38,341 nt of DNA from Klebsiella pneumoniae (GCA_945870865.1 CAMBTO010000012.1:1-38341), one strand, 5' to 3'; positions 8,799-16,641 are shown, numbered from the stretch's first letter. Numbers and translations are program-made. The notes: generated by a model from the letters alone, not told the origin.

Positions 8799-8886
8799 GG
8801 GTTGCGTATATAACCCTGATTATACATCATAGTCAATGTGGCAGATTCGCTGCCACTATTTCTATCCCGCCCTGCGTATATATACT
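8799..8886. promoter_or_regulatory. Divergent control region with inverted and direct repeats
   Basis: The gap between the divergent FixH-peroxidase and DUF1499-CopCD operons holds a perfect inverted repeat GTGGCAG-attcg-CTGCCAC (8838-8856). It also holds a GGGTT/AACCC hairpin (8799-8816) and a 10-bp direct repeat TGCGTATATA (8803-8812 and 8873-8882). The second direct repeat overlaps a -10-like TATACT (8881-8886) for the plus-strand operon. These could be operators for a shared regulator; none matches a motif I can name. Confidence 0.35.
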
Positions 8887-8933
8887 CAGCGACATTGCAA
8901 TCAAATACATACGACCTGTAACATGCTGATACG

Positions 8934-9713
8934 ATGAAAACCGAGACAGACTGGCAATTTGCCCCTGAGGAAAACAAACCGGAACCGGGAACCCGGTTTC
9001 TGGTTCGCGCGGGTATAGCACTGGCCCTGGTGAACCTGCTAGTCATTATCGCGGCACCGTTATCCCGGGTATATCTGGATATCGCACCGCTGCTGGCGTT
9101 TCGCATCTTTTTCAATGCCGTGCAGGCGGGTGTCGCCCTCGCGGTGCTCGGGCTGCTGCTGATGATCATTACCGCCGTCACCCACAACCGGTTCGCAACC
9201 AAAGGTGGTCTGATGATGTTGATGCCGGGGATCCTTCCCGCTGCCATCGTCATTGCCCTCGTCGGCCCGGCGAACATGTCAAAACCCATGATCCACGACA
9301 TCACCACCGACATCAACAACCCGCCGATGTTTGTCGAGGCCAGAAAACTGCGCCAGCCGGATGAAAACACAATTGAATATGACGGTGCTGAACTGGCAGC
9401 AAAACAACAACTCGCCTATCCGAATCTGGCCCCGATACAGACCACAATGAACACTGATGATGCACTGACCGAGGCCATCCAGGTTGTAAAGGATCTGGGG
9501 TGGGAACTGGTAAACGTTGACTACAACCAGGGCATTCTCGAGGCGTATGACACCACGCAACTGTTCGGATTTATCGATGACATCATCATCCGCGTCCGCC
9601 GTGACGGTAACGGCAGCCGTGTGGATATCCGCTCGGTCTCACGTGTTGGCAAGGGCGATCTGGGCAAAAACGCCGAACGCATTCGCCGATATATTCGCGC
9701 CTATCGTCCCTAA
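8934..9713 (+). CDS. DUF1499 membrane protein
   Basis: 259 residues. The N-terminal half has about three transmembrane segments (VRAGIALALVNLLVIIAA, FFNAVQAGVALAVLGLLLMII, GLMMLMPGILPAAIVIALV). The C-terminal ~150 residues form a soluble domain with the DUF1499 pattern: DITTDINNPPMFV at its start, LGWELVNVDYNQGILEAYDTTQLFGF in the middle and VDIRSVSRVGKGDLGKNAERIRRYIRAY at the end. DUF1499 is of unknown biochemical function. It is the first plus-strand gene of a run leading through the SH3 protein to the CopC-CopD fusion; gaps are ~100 and ~25 nt, so co-transcription is plausible though not proven. Confidence 0.8.
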   Translation: MKTETDWQFAPEENKPEPGTRFLVRAGIALALVNLLVIIAAPLSRVYLDIAPLLAFRIFFNAVQAGVALAVLGLLLMIITAVTHNRFATKGGLMMLMPGILPAAIVIALVGPANMSKPMIHDITTDINNPPMFVEARKLRQPDENTIEYDGAELAAKQQLAYPNLAPIQTTMNTDDALTEAIQVVKDLGWELVNVDYNQGILEAYDTTQLFGFIDDIIIRVRRDGNGSRVDIRSVSRVGKGDLGKNAERIRRYIRAYRP

Positions 9714-9809
9714 TGGCACGCAAGAATGCCTCGGACAAATTGTTGAACGTGAAAGACTATTCGACGCTGATTCAAAAATGATAATAGTGATAAACAGGTA
9801 ACACGATTG

Positions 9810-10406
9810 ATGTCGATGAAATCCGGTTTTAGATTCGGTGCTGTTTACAGTCTGACAGTACTAATCACACTTGCATGGGCATACCCGACACTTGCCAACC
9901 CCGGCGATGAGCTGGTTATAATTAGTTCGCTGGTGAACCTGCGAGAACAACCGGATATGAATGCCCGGGTCATGACCAGGCTGGGACAGGGACGCCGGGT
10001 CGTCGAGGTCAGGTATCAGGGCGAATGGGTTGAGGTTTATGTTGATCGAGATGATATTGGTGCCGGCTGGATTTATAAATCGCTGCTTGCACCGGTACCG
10101 GACAACCATACCGCCGTTATCAATCATAGTGATGCCTATAACCGGTTTCTCGAGCCCTTCAACAAACTGAATGACGCGGCAAAACTGACGGACGGCACAA
10201 TCCCCTTCTCCGCACCGGACGAATATACCAACAACCGGATCCGTATCACCGCCGCAGCCGCCTGGTTGCAAACCGATCTGTCCGTTCGCGAACAGACAGT
10301 CGCCGCGATCTTTAAACTCTGGGCTCAGTCCGTCGGTCCAGGCTTGTCAGCCGAACTGGTCATACTCGATCCGGACGGCGCATCTGTCATGAGTATGTTC
10401 CGCTAA
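9810..10406 (+). CDS. Exported bacterial SH3 (SH3b) domain protein
   Basis: About 198 residues with a signal peptide (RFGAVYSLTVLITLAWAYPTLA). An SH3b domain follows at roughly residues 30-95: VIISSLVNLREQPDMNARVMTRLGQGRRVVEV ... EWVEVYV ... GWIYKSLL. The C-terminal ~100 residues are of unknown fold (EQTVAAIFKLWAQSVG). SH3b domains usually bind cell-wall peptides or proteins, so a periplasmic wall-associated role is inferred. The ORF track begins at a TTG (9807); the ATG at 9810 is preferred because AGGT lies about 10 nt upstream. Sits between the DUF1499 and CopC-CopD genes. Confidence 0.75.
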   Translation: MSMKSGFRFGAVYSLTVLITLAWAYPTLANPGDELVIISSLVNLREQPDMNARVMTRLGQGRRVVEVRYQGEWVEVYVDRDDIGAGWIYKSLLAPVPDNHTAVINHSDAYNRFLEPFNKLNDAAKLTDGTIPFSAPDEYTNNRIRITAAAAWLQTDLSVREQTVAAIFKLWAQSVGPGLSAELVILDPDGASVMSMFR

Positions 10407-10430
10407 TAAATGAACAAAACAGGTGGCTAT

Positions 10431-11831
10431 ATGCAAATTAGAACAAGTCCGCCTTACACACGTGCATTAGTTCCACGGCTTTCCCGCATCGGCTTTGGCA
10501 CCCTGCTTTTGTGGTTGGTATCGGTCATACCCACACCCGCCTGGTCACATGCCAACTTACTCGAAACCGTACCTGGAAACGGCGCTGTGCTAGCTGAACC
10601 ACCTGCCACGATTTCACTCCGTTTTAACGAGCAGGTATCACCGGTACGCCTGCAATTACTTGATGGACAAGGTATACCTGTCACCCTGACACACACCGGA
10701 TCTGCAGACAACACGTTGATTTTTACACCGGCAGCGATGCCCGCAGAGGGACAATATCTACTCAGCTACCGGGTCTTGTCGATGGACGCCCAACCCATCT
10801 CCGGCAGTATCGGCTTTGCGGTCGGTGATTTGCCTGCGCCCGTGGCACATTCACTCGCAACCGCGGATATCGACACACTGTTACTGATACACAGCGTCAG
10901 GACACTGTTATTGATCTCCCTGCTCGGCTGTACCGGGCTGGTGCTGTACCCGTTATTGTTCACACATCCTGTCACGCTGGAAACCTGGCGGCGCAAATGG
11001 CTGGGCAGATTGTGTATTACCGGGATCAGTGCGGCCATCACCGGACTGGGTCTGTGGGGCGTACTGCTGGCAGAGGCGTCTCCACTGGCGTTGTTCCAGG
11101 AAGACATCTGGACACTGGCAAATTCGACATCACTGGCAAGAAGCATGGTGCTGGTCGTGTTGGGTCTGATCCTGATGTTGCTATCGATTGGTTATCCAAC
11201 CGGACTGGCGACACGACTGCTCGGCAGCGCGGGCGTGCTGATCGCCGGTATCGGTCTGGTCAGCAGCGGTCATGCCGCCGGCGCACCTGCCCTGATCGGC
11301 CCGGTGTTCCTGTTACATATCCTGCTGGCCGGAATCTGGTTCGGCTCATTGGCCATGCTGCTGGCAGTCACGTCGCAGTGCCAGGATAAAACCTTGATAC
11401 AGGTACTCAAACAATTCTCACCCCGTGCAACAACGATGGTTATCATTTTACTCATCTGCGCCGCCATCATGGGCTGGTATCAATTGGGGAGCGTCGGTGC
11501 GTTGTTTACCTCTGATTACGGTCGCTGGTTAATGCTAAAAATTGGACTGGTTACAGTAACGCTGATCCTCGCCGTATTGAACCGCTGGCGATATACGCCT
11601 GCACTTGAAGCGATGCGTCCTCATGCACGTTCACGATTACATTCCGCGATACGACTGGAAACTGCCGTCATGGTCATCGTCATTACGGTGACTACGATAC
11701 TCGCCTCCACGCCACCACCGGAAAAGACTGCGGCCCAAGCTACCATTTCAGCCAACTCTGCTGCGGATACTTCGCTCACGATTCAGGCATTAATCACACC
11801 GCCGGAACCGGCACTAATAACGTTGGAATGA
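10431..11831 (+). CDS. CopC-CopD fusion, copper import/resistance membrane protein
   Basis: N-terminal signal peptide, then a CopC domain beginning SHANLLETVPGNGAVL (residues ~40-140; FNEQVSPVRLQLL, QYLLSYRVLSMDAQPISGSIGFAVG), then a CopD domain with about eight membrane helices (LLLISLLGCTGLVLYPLLF through AVMVIVITVTTILAS). CopC binds copper in the periplasm and CopD moves it across the inner membrane. The N-terminal His ligand is present after the predicted cleavage site (AWS/HANL). In the usual D-G-H ligand motif, however, the sequence is SMDAQP, so the second His appears to be Gln. The start at 10431 is chosen over 10410 because only it has a Shine-Dalgarno (AGGTGG). Last gene of this plus-strand group. 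Confidence 0.85.
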   Translation: MQIRTSPPYTRALVPRLSRIGFGTLLLWLVSVIPTPAWSHANLLETVPGNGAVLAEPPATISLRFNEQVSPVRLQLLDGQGIPVTLTHTGSADNTLIFTPAAMPAEGQYLLSYRVLSMDAQPISGSIGFAVGDLPAPVAHSLATADIDTLLLIHSVRTLLLISLLGCTGLVLYPLLFTHPVTLETWRRKWLGRLCITGISAAITGLGLWGVLLAEASPLALFQEDIWTLANSTSLARSMVLVVLGLILMLLSIGYPTGLATRLLGSAGVLIAGIGLVSSGHAAGAPALIGPVFLLHILLAGIWFGSLAMLLAVTSQCQDKTLIQVLKQFSPRATTMVIILLICAAIMGWYQLGSVGALFTSDYGRWLMLKIGLVTVTLILAVLNRWRYTPALEAMRPHARSRLHSAIRLETAVMVIVITVTTILASTPPPEKTAAQATISANSAADTSLTIQALITPPEPALITLE

Positions 11832-11905
11832 CATTCACTGATGGTGACGGTCTGGTGATACGGTAATCCCACTGAAAACAATGGCATTTCGAAGGAGATT
11901 TTTAG

Positions 11906-12067
11906 ATGATATTTCATCCTTGGACCAGAATGGCCGGCTCATCTTCTGCATCAGTTTTTTCGTTTTCATCTTTCTACCCGCCCCACCTAAAAGTAGATTA
12001 CTTGCTACAGAATATAGCTGATATTTCCGGGCACTGGTCATGGATTTATTGCGTAACCTTTTTGTAG
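11906..12067 (+). CDS. Possible small protein (53 aa), unknown
   Basis: An ATG six bases after a strong Shine-Dalgarno (GAAGGAGATTTTTAG) opens a 53-codon frame, too short for the ORF track, ending in TAG. The product begins MIFHPWTRMAGSSSASVF; it is Ser/Phe-rich with no clear signal, membrane segment or known domain. The excellent ribosome site is the only support. Could be chance. Confidence 0.2.
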   Translation: MIFHPWTRMAGSSSASVFSFSSFYPPHLKVDYLLQNIADISGHWSWIYCVTFL

Positions 12068-12131
12068 CTGACTGCTGGTATACCTCGTCGGTAGCATAGG
12101 TAATGGATTTATCTAATTATAGTTTTACTGG

Positions 12132-12203
12132 ATTCTGGTCGCTACGGACATCCATGTCCTCTCGCGACATTCCCCACATCCTGTGGGTCGCGTTTGCCAG
12201 AAT
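12132..12203. repeat. Palindromic repeat element with two inner hairpins
   Basis: Outer arms ATTCTGG (12132-12138) and CCAGAAT (12197-12203) enclose two hairpins, GGACATccATGTCC (12146-12159) and CCCACAtccTGTGGG (12173-12187). The layout and the ATCC-TG loop core match the element at 1175-1288, although the arm sequences differ, so it looks like a related subfamily. Confidence 0.55.
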
Positions 12204-12272
12204 GACGACGGCGCAATTAAGTGCCCGTTTACTTATCTCTTTAAGGAAAGCAGTAACCTGAAGATCCTGCAA

Positions 12273-12304
12273 TAAAAAAGGCCGGCGACTCGTCATCACC
12301 GGCC
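12273..12304 (-). terminator. Rho-independent terminator of the dienelactone hydrolase gene
   Basis: On the minus strand GGCCGG and CCGGCC arms (12304-12299 and 12285-12280) form a hairpin followed immediately by a run of six U residues (TTTTTTATTG). It begins 18 nt after the stop of the hydrolase gene. Confidence 0.85.
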
Positions 12305-12321
12305 CTAGATCTCTACATCAC

Positions 12322-13197
12322 TTATTTGAGGTTCTTGCCAAAAAACACGATCGAACGTGACCATGCCAGCTCGGCCGCCTCCTTCACATAACGATCCGGG
12401 CGGTCGTCCTGATTGAAGGCATGCTGGGTACCGGGATAGACATACAGTTCATAGGGCTTGCTGTTTGCCTTCATCTTTTCCTCGAAGGCCGGCAGGCCGC
12501 CTGTCAGCCTCGGGTCATTCTCGGCATAGTTCATCAGGATGTTCGCATTGATCTTCTCATACCCGGATTCCGGTTGTTCGCCATAGAAAGATACGGCGGC
12601 GTCCAGTAGCGGTGAGTTGACGGCGAGGCTGAGCACATGACCACCACCCCAGCAGAAGCCGATGACGCCGACCTTACCGGTTGTTTCCGGATTCGTCTTG
12701 AGGAATTCCACGGCCTTGACCAGATCCGCCTCCAGATCCGCACGGGGAATTTTCGCCAGTGCTTCCAGTGCGGCGTCACCTTCCGGACCACGTGAATCCC
12801 CGCCCGGCGTGCCGCCAGAACGTGATAACAGATCCGGTGCGATGACCACATAGCCTTCCAGGGCGACACGACGTGCCACGTCCTTGAAATGTTGCCACAA
12901 ACCGCGGTTCGCATGCAGGACTATGACAGCCGGTAATTTTTCGGTGCCCTTGGAACGGGCCTTGTAGGCGCTGACCTGGTTACCGGAGGCGCCCGGATAG
13001 GTGATCATCTCGATGCTGAGGCGTTCATCATTTTCCGGGGTAAGGTCTGCCATCGCACTTTTGCCTTCAATCAAGGCCAGCGTGGCATAGGCGGCGGCGG
13101 TGCCACCGGTCAATACGGCCAGACGGTTTAAAAACTCACGACGCCCCATACTGGAATGCAGGTATTCATCGTGTAAATCGGCAATTCGGCTATCCAT
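12322..13197 (-). CDS. Tat-exported dienelactone hydrolase family protein
   Basis: About 291 residues. A twin-arginine signal is visible near residue 18 (GRREFLNRLAVLTGGTAAAYATLAL), so it should be exported folded. The hydrolase domain has the family nucleophile elbow GVIGFCWGGG (Cys nucleophile), an Asp in AENDPRL and a His in GTQHAFNQ, giving the Cys-Asp-His triad of dienelactone hydrolases. The reaction is ester or lactone cleavage; the substrate is unknown. The ORF-track start (13332) is rejected: the ATG at 13197 follows GGGGGAGTAAA and gives the proper Tat leader. It is a single-gene unit with its own terminator, divergent from the broken DUF4239 gene. Confidence 0.85.
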   Translation of the reverse strand: MDSRIADLHDEYLHSSMGRREFLNRLAVLTGGTAAAYATLALIEGKSAMADLTPENDERLSIEMITYPGASGNQVSAYKARSKGTEKLPAVIVLHANRGLWQHFKDVARRVALEGYVVIAPDLLSRSGGTPGGDSRGPEGDAALEALAKIPRADLEADLVKAVEFLKTNPETTGKVGVIGFCWGGGHVLSLAVNSPLLDAAVSFYGEQPESGYEKINANILMNYAENDPRLTGGLPAFEEKMKANSKPYELYVYPGTQHAFNQDDRPDRYVKEAAELAWSRSIVFFGKNLK

Positions 13198-13360
13198 TTT
13201 ACTCCCCCTGTGACTGTTTTTTGTGGTAACTACTGTCGAACATCTTATTACATCCGCTGTGTGTATTGAAGAAAAGCGGGCGAATTGATCAAATTTTAAG
13301 TAAATTGTGCAGATAATTCTAACTGATAGCATGACCCGATTTGATATCCCGGACCAGACA

Positions 13361-14106
13361 ATGACTGAACTACTTTATCACCAGAACAGCTTCTGGATAA
13401 TAATCCTGCTTGCCGGCATCATGGCCCTGGCGATTGAATCCGGCTACCGCATCGGCAGGCGGGACATGCACAGGACCAGCGAACTGTCACGCAACCAGAT
13501 CAACACGATACAGTCCTCCCTGCTCGGGATACTCGCGTTGATACTCGGTTTTACTTTTTCAATTGCACTCGACCGATACAACAGCCGCAGCTCGGCGGAG
13601 GTCGCTGAAGCGAATGTGATAGGCACGGCCTACCTGCGTTCAGAACTGCTGCCAGAATCTGTACGTCCACAGATCCAGTCAGCAATTAAGGAATATGTAA
13701 GCATGCGCATGCAGGACTCAACGATTTCACTGGATCGACAAACTGAACGAGAGGCACTGTTGAATCGTGCTGTTCAGCTGCAGACTACCTTATGGGATTA
13801 TGCAATTGAGGTCTCCACCACCGATCCGAATCCGGTCACCAGTGGAGACCTCAATTGCATATCCCTGAGTTCTTACTGGTACTGCTTTACAGTGCATTTA
13901 TCGTAGCCGGCGGCATGATCGGTTACACCGCCGGACTGGCTGATCATCGCCCGGCATTTGCGACATATATCATGGTGATGTTGATTATTCTGCTGTTGTT
14001 TATGGTCATCGATCTGGACCGTCCGCGCAGCGGTATTATCCAGGTCAGTCAACAGGGCATGATAGAACTGAATGCAACGATCAATAAAAACCAGGATTTA
14101 CAATAA
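13361..14106 (+). pseudogene. DUF4239 (bestrophin-like) membrane protein, disrupted
   Basis: The first part (13361 to ~13840) encodes an N-terminal membrane helix (FWIIILLAGIMALAIESGYRIGRR), a second hydrophobic segment (SSLLGILALILGFTFSIALDRYNSR) and a cytoplasmic-like stretch ending DPNPVTSG. The second part, in another frame (TTG at 13855 to 14106), supplies the matching C-terminal helices (IPEFLLVLLYSAFIVAGGMIGY, FATYIMVMLIILLLFMVIDLDRPRSG). Together they make one DUF4239-type protein, but from my memory of the family a ~20-25 residue link after PVTSG is missing and the frame changes. The break lies in a perfect 20-bp inverted repeat (13799-13818/13842-13861). Starts at 13331 and 13361 are both possible; the latter has a weak GGA. 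Either a genuine pseudogene or an assembly artefact. Confidence 0.7.
13799..13861. repeat. Perfect 20-bp inverted repeat at the DUF4239 break
   Basis: TATGCAATTGAGGTCTCCAC (13799-13818) is matched exactly by its reverse complement at 13842-13861, with a 23-nt spacer. The left arm is in frame with the protein (YAIEVST); the right arm coincides with loss of frame. Confidence 0.95.
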
Positions 14107-14256
14107 GCTGTAAAAGCTGTCAGTTGCTTACAAAAACCTGTTTGCTGGTCTACACTGCTTACAGGCTGACTAGAGCAGGGACTGGTGAACGTGTTACCTG
14201 ACTATTGCTTTGACAGATTCGGGCCAACCTTAAAATGAGAGAGACAGGAGTTCACA

Positions 14257-15603
14257 ATGCACACCCACCGGATTAAGTCATTACTACTTAATACTATACT
14301 GATAGTTGCGGCAACACAGGCGAGTGCCGCGCCGCCTCCACCCGAGTATGTGAAGTTTTCACCGGGTTCAACCAAGGGTGTCCTTTATTATCCCGACCCG
14401 GCAGAGTTTCCCAAACCGCATGTGGCCATGATACTGATGCATCGCAATTCGAACTTCCTGTCGCATATCGCAACCGGGGAAATGTCGAAACGCGGTATTG
14501 TGGTACTGGGCATGAATCCGCGCTGTGATAATAATGAGGCGATGTGTGCCCCCTGGGAAAACAATGCGCTGGATGTAAAACAGGGAATTGAGCTGTTGCG
14601 CAAGATCCCGGGCATCGAGAAGGTCGTCCTGTTTGGCCACAGTGGTGGCGGCCCGACGATGAGCTTTTATCAGGCCGTGGCCGAGAACGGGGCGGCCTAT
14701 TGCCAGAAACCCGAGCGTATCTATAAATGTGATGACACGCTGAATGGTCTGCCGAAGGCAGACGGCATCATCCTGTGGGACTCCCACCCCGGTAACGGGA
14801 TCAATGCTGTACGCAGCCTCAATCCGGCTGTTATCAATGATGAGGCGATTATCGAACGTAATGCCGCACCGGAGATGGATCCCGCACTGGATCCGTTCAA
14901 CCCGGCCAATGGCTACAACCCCGATGGCGAGTCGCATTACAGCGATGCGTTCAAGGACAAGTATTTCCGTGCCCAGTCTGCGCGCATGAATCGCCTGATC
15001 GATATCGCCCAGGGAAAACTGAAACAGATCGAGGCCGGTACCTACCGTTATCCGGACGACGATGCGTTTATCGTTCCCCGCGCAGATGCCAGTCGCCTGT
15101 TCAGCATGGATCTCAGCATCGAGAACGCTTCCCTGAAACCGGCAAAATTGATCAAGAACGATGGCAGTATTGAGCATTGTTGTGCGGTCACCAGTGTACG
15201 CATCGCAGGCCAGTCCCCGGATACGCAGAAGGAATTCTGGTCCGGAACGATATTCCTGACGCTCCGATCCTTCCTCACTGTCCGCTCGATACGCTCTACC
15301 CATTCAATCAACGGCATAGACTGGTGCTCCAGCAATAACTCGGCCCCGTGCAGTCTGCAGAAGGTCTCGGTACCGTTGCTGGTCGTGGCGATGGGCGGAC
15401 ATTACTTTATCCATGACGGTGAAATCATCCATGAAATGGCCGCCAGTAAGGACAAGGAATTTATTGTGATTGAAGGTGCAACCCACGGTGGTACGCCCTG
15501 CACCGATTGCATGCCCGCCGGACAGAAATATGATGGGCGTTACGACAATGCGGTGAAGAACAATTTTGACTATCTGGCCAAGTGGATCAACGACCGTTAC
15601 TGA
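14257..15603 (+). CDS. Secreted alpha/beta hydrolase
   Basis: 448 residues with a signal peptide (SLLLNTILIVAATQASA/APP). The alpha/beta hydrolase core shows an early strand with an HG-like region (VAMILMHRNSNFL), the nucleophile elbow LFGHSGGGPT and a late catalytic His in IEGATHGGTPC. A large ~200-residue insertion separates elbow and His and contains several Cys pairs (EHCCAV, DWCSSNNSAPCSL, GTPCTDC) that could form disulfides in the periplasm. The reaction is presumably ester or amide hydrolysis; the substrate is not identifiable. The ATG follows AGGAG at six bases. It stands alone between the broken DUF4239 gene and rnd, with a strong hairpin downstream. Confidence 0.75.
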   Translation: MHTHRIKSLLLNTILIVAATQASAAPPPPEYVKFSPGSTKGVLYYPDPAEFPKPHVAMILMHRNSNFLSHIATGEMSKRGIVVLGMNPRCDNNEAMCAPWENNALDVKQGIELLRKIPGIEKVVLFGHSGGGPTMSFYQAVAENGAAYCQKPERIYKCDDTLNGLPKADGIILWDSHPGNGINAVRSLNPAVINDEAIIERNAAPEMDPALDPFNPANGYNPDGESHYSDAFKDKYFRAQSARMNRLIDIAQGKLKQIEAGTYRYPDDDAFIVPRADASRLFSMDLSIENASLKPAKLIKNDGSIEHCCAVTSVRIAGQSPDTQKEFWSGTIFLTLRSFLTVRSIRSTHSINGIDWCSSNNSAPCSLQKVSVPLLVVAMGGHYFIHDGEIIHEMAASKDKEFIVIEGATHGGTPCTDCMPAGQKYDGRYDNAVKNNFDYLAKWINDRY

Positions 15604-15643
15604 TCCTTTGCGGTACTGTCTTTCCGACCATTGATAGCACATT

Positions 15644-15674
15644 CCCGGATACCTGATAATCGCGGGTATCCGGG
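15644..15674 (+). terminator. Strong hairpin, possible terminator, no U-tract
   Basis: CCCGGATACC and GGTATCCGGG form a perfect 10-bp stem 41 nt after the hydrolase stop and before rnd. No T-run follows on either strand, so termination (if any) may be Rho-assisted, or the hairpin may only stabilise the mRNA end. Confidence 0.4.
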
Positions 15675-15722
15675 AGACCTGCAAATACCCTATACTTCGT
15701 CGTTTCGCAGGACGACGATGGC

Positions 15723-16604
15723 ATGAACCACGACTATATTTTCATAGATGATACAGCGGCATTAACCACGCTATGTGAACAAATGACCGGTTCGCCCTGG
15801 CTGGCCGTTGATACCGAGTTTGAGCGGGAGCGCACCTACTATCCTGAACTGTGCCTGTTACAGATAGCGAATACCGAAATTACCGCCATTATCGACCCGC
15901 TCACAATCCCGGATCTCGGCCCGGTATTTGACCTGCTTTATAACCCGGCCATCACCAAGGTGTTCCATTCAGCACGTCAGGATCTCGAGATATTTTTCCA
16001 TTTAAAAGGCAGCCTGCCACTGCCACTGTATGACACCCAGCTCGCTGGGGCCGCTGCCGGATATGATAATTCGATCGGTTATGCGAATCTGGTTGAAAAA
16101 ATGCTGGCGGTCACACTCGACAAGGCGCATACACGCACCGACTGGAAACGTCGGCCATTAAAGCCTTCTCATTTGCGCTATGCCGCCGACGATGTGATCT
16201 ATCTGGGTCTGATCTACGAACAATTGCTGACCCGGATTACCAACCCGGACAAGCTCACCTCGCTGCAAAACGAATTTCGTAAAATGAATGATCCGCTTTT
16301 GTATGTGCCTGCCCCGGAGACGATGTGGCAGAAGATCAGTGAGTCACGCAAATTCAGTAGCCCGGAACTTACCCTGTTACAGCAACTAGCCGCCTGGCGC
16401 GAGCTGACCGCACGGTCAGAAAACCTGCCGCGTAAATGGGTCATGCCTGACCAGATGCTGATTGATATCGCCCGTCTGATGCCCGCAACCGATGAGGAAC
16501 TCGCGTCCATCAAGGGCCAGCCGGCCGGTCTGTTACAACGACATGGTTCTACCCTGCTCGCACTGGTCAATATGCACTGCAACAAAAATGGACAGGACGG
16601 TTAA
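15723..16604 (+). CDS. rnd: Ribonuclease D, short form with one HRDC domain
   Basis: 293 residues. The DEDDy 3'-5' exonuclease domain fills residues 1-~200, with motif I AVDTEFERE, motif II HSARQDLEIF and motif III YAADDVIYLGLIY supplying the Asp/Glu/Tyr metal and catalytic residues. The RNase D signature RTDWKRRPLKPSHLRYA is also present. A single HRDC domain (residues ~215-285, LLQQLAAWRELTARSENLPRKWVMPDQML) follows. Enterobacterial RNase D is ~375 residues with two HRDC domains; here the second is absent and no continuation is seen in other frames after the stop. Function: trimming of tRNA and other stable RNA 3' ends in the cytoplasm. Monocistronic by appearance. Confidence 0.92.
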   Translation: MNHDYIFIDDTAALTTLCEQMTGSPWLAVDTEFERERTYYPELCLLQIANTEITAIIDPLTIPDLGPVFDLLYNPAITKVFHSARQDLEIFFHLKGSLPLPLYDTQLAGAAAGYDNSIGYANLVEKMLAVTLDKAHTRTDWKRRPLKPSHLRYAADDVIYLGLIYEQLLTRITNPDKLTSLQNEFRKMNDPLLYVPAPETMWQKISESRKFSSPELTLLQQLAAWRELTARSENLPRKWVMPDQMLIDIARLMPATDEELASIKGQPAGLLQRHGSTLLALVNMHCNKNGQDG

Positions 16605-16641
16605 GAGGATATTTTGCCCTGTTCAAACTGGAACAAAACGT

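Larger units (their letters stand above)
11832..12321. other. 490-base intergenic region with repeat, small ORF and terminator
   Basis: Between the CopC-CopD gene and the convergent dienelactone hydrolase gene. It contains a possible 53-codon ORF (11906-12067), a palindromic repeat (12132-12203) and the hydrolase terminator (12273-12304). The 68-residue minus ORF at 11835-12041 and the 60-residue one at 12117-12299 show no convincing start or family and are not called as genes. Confidence 0.6.

Noticed and set aside
8654-9370. 238-codon minus ORF across the divergent region
   Set aside because: Antisense to the DUF1499 gene and the intergenic control region, with low-complexity composition.
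11835-12041. 68-codon minus ORF after CopC-CopD
   Set aside because: No Shine-Dalgarno or family, and it overlaps the better-supported but still doubtful plus-strand small ORF.
13280-13300. FNR-like TTGATCAAATTTT before the DUF4239 gene
   Set aside because: Only one half-site is good and the spacing is wrong, unlike the perfect site at 21847.
14368-15303. 311-codon minus-strand ORF
   Set aside because: Lies wholly inside the alpha/beta hydrolase gene, with no ribosome site or recognisable domain; it is a shadow frame.
15172-15357. Possible frameshifted patch in the alpha/beta hydrolase (Ser/Thr/Arg-rich stretch)
   Set aside because: The frame is continuous and both sides carry plausible Cys-containing family-like sequence; there is no alternative frame with a better protein.
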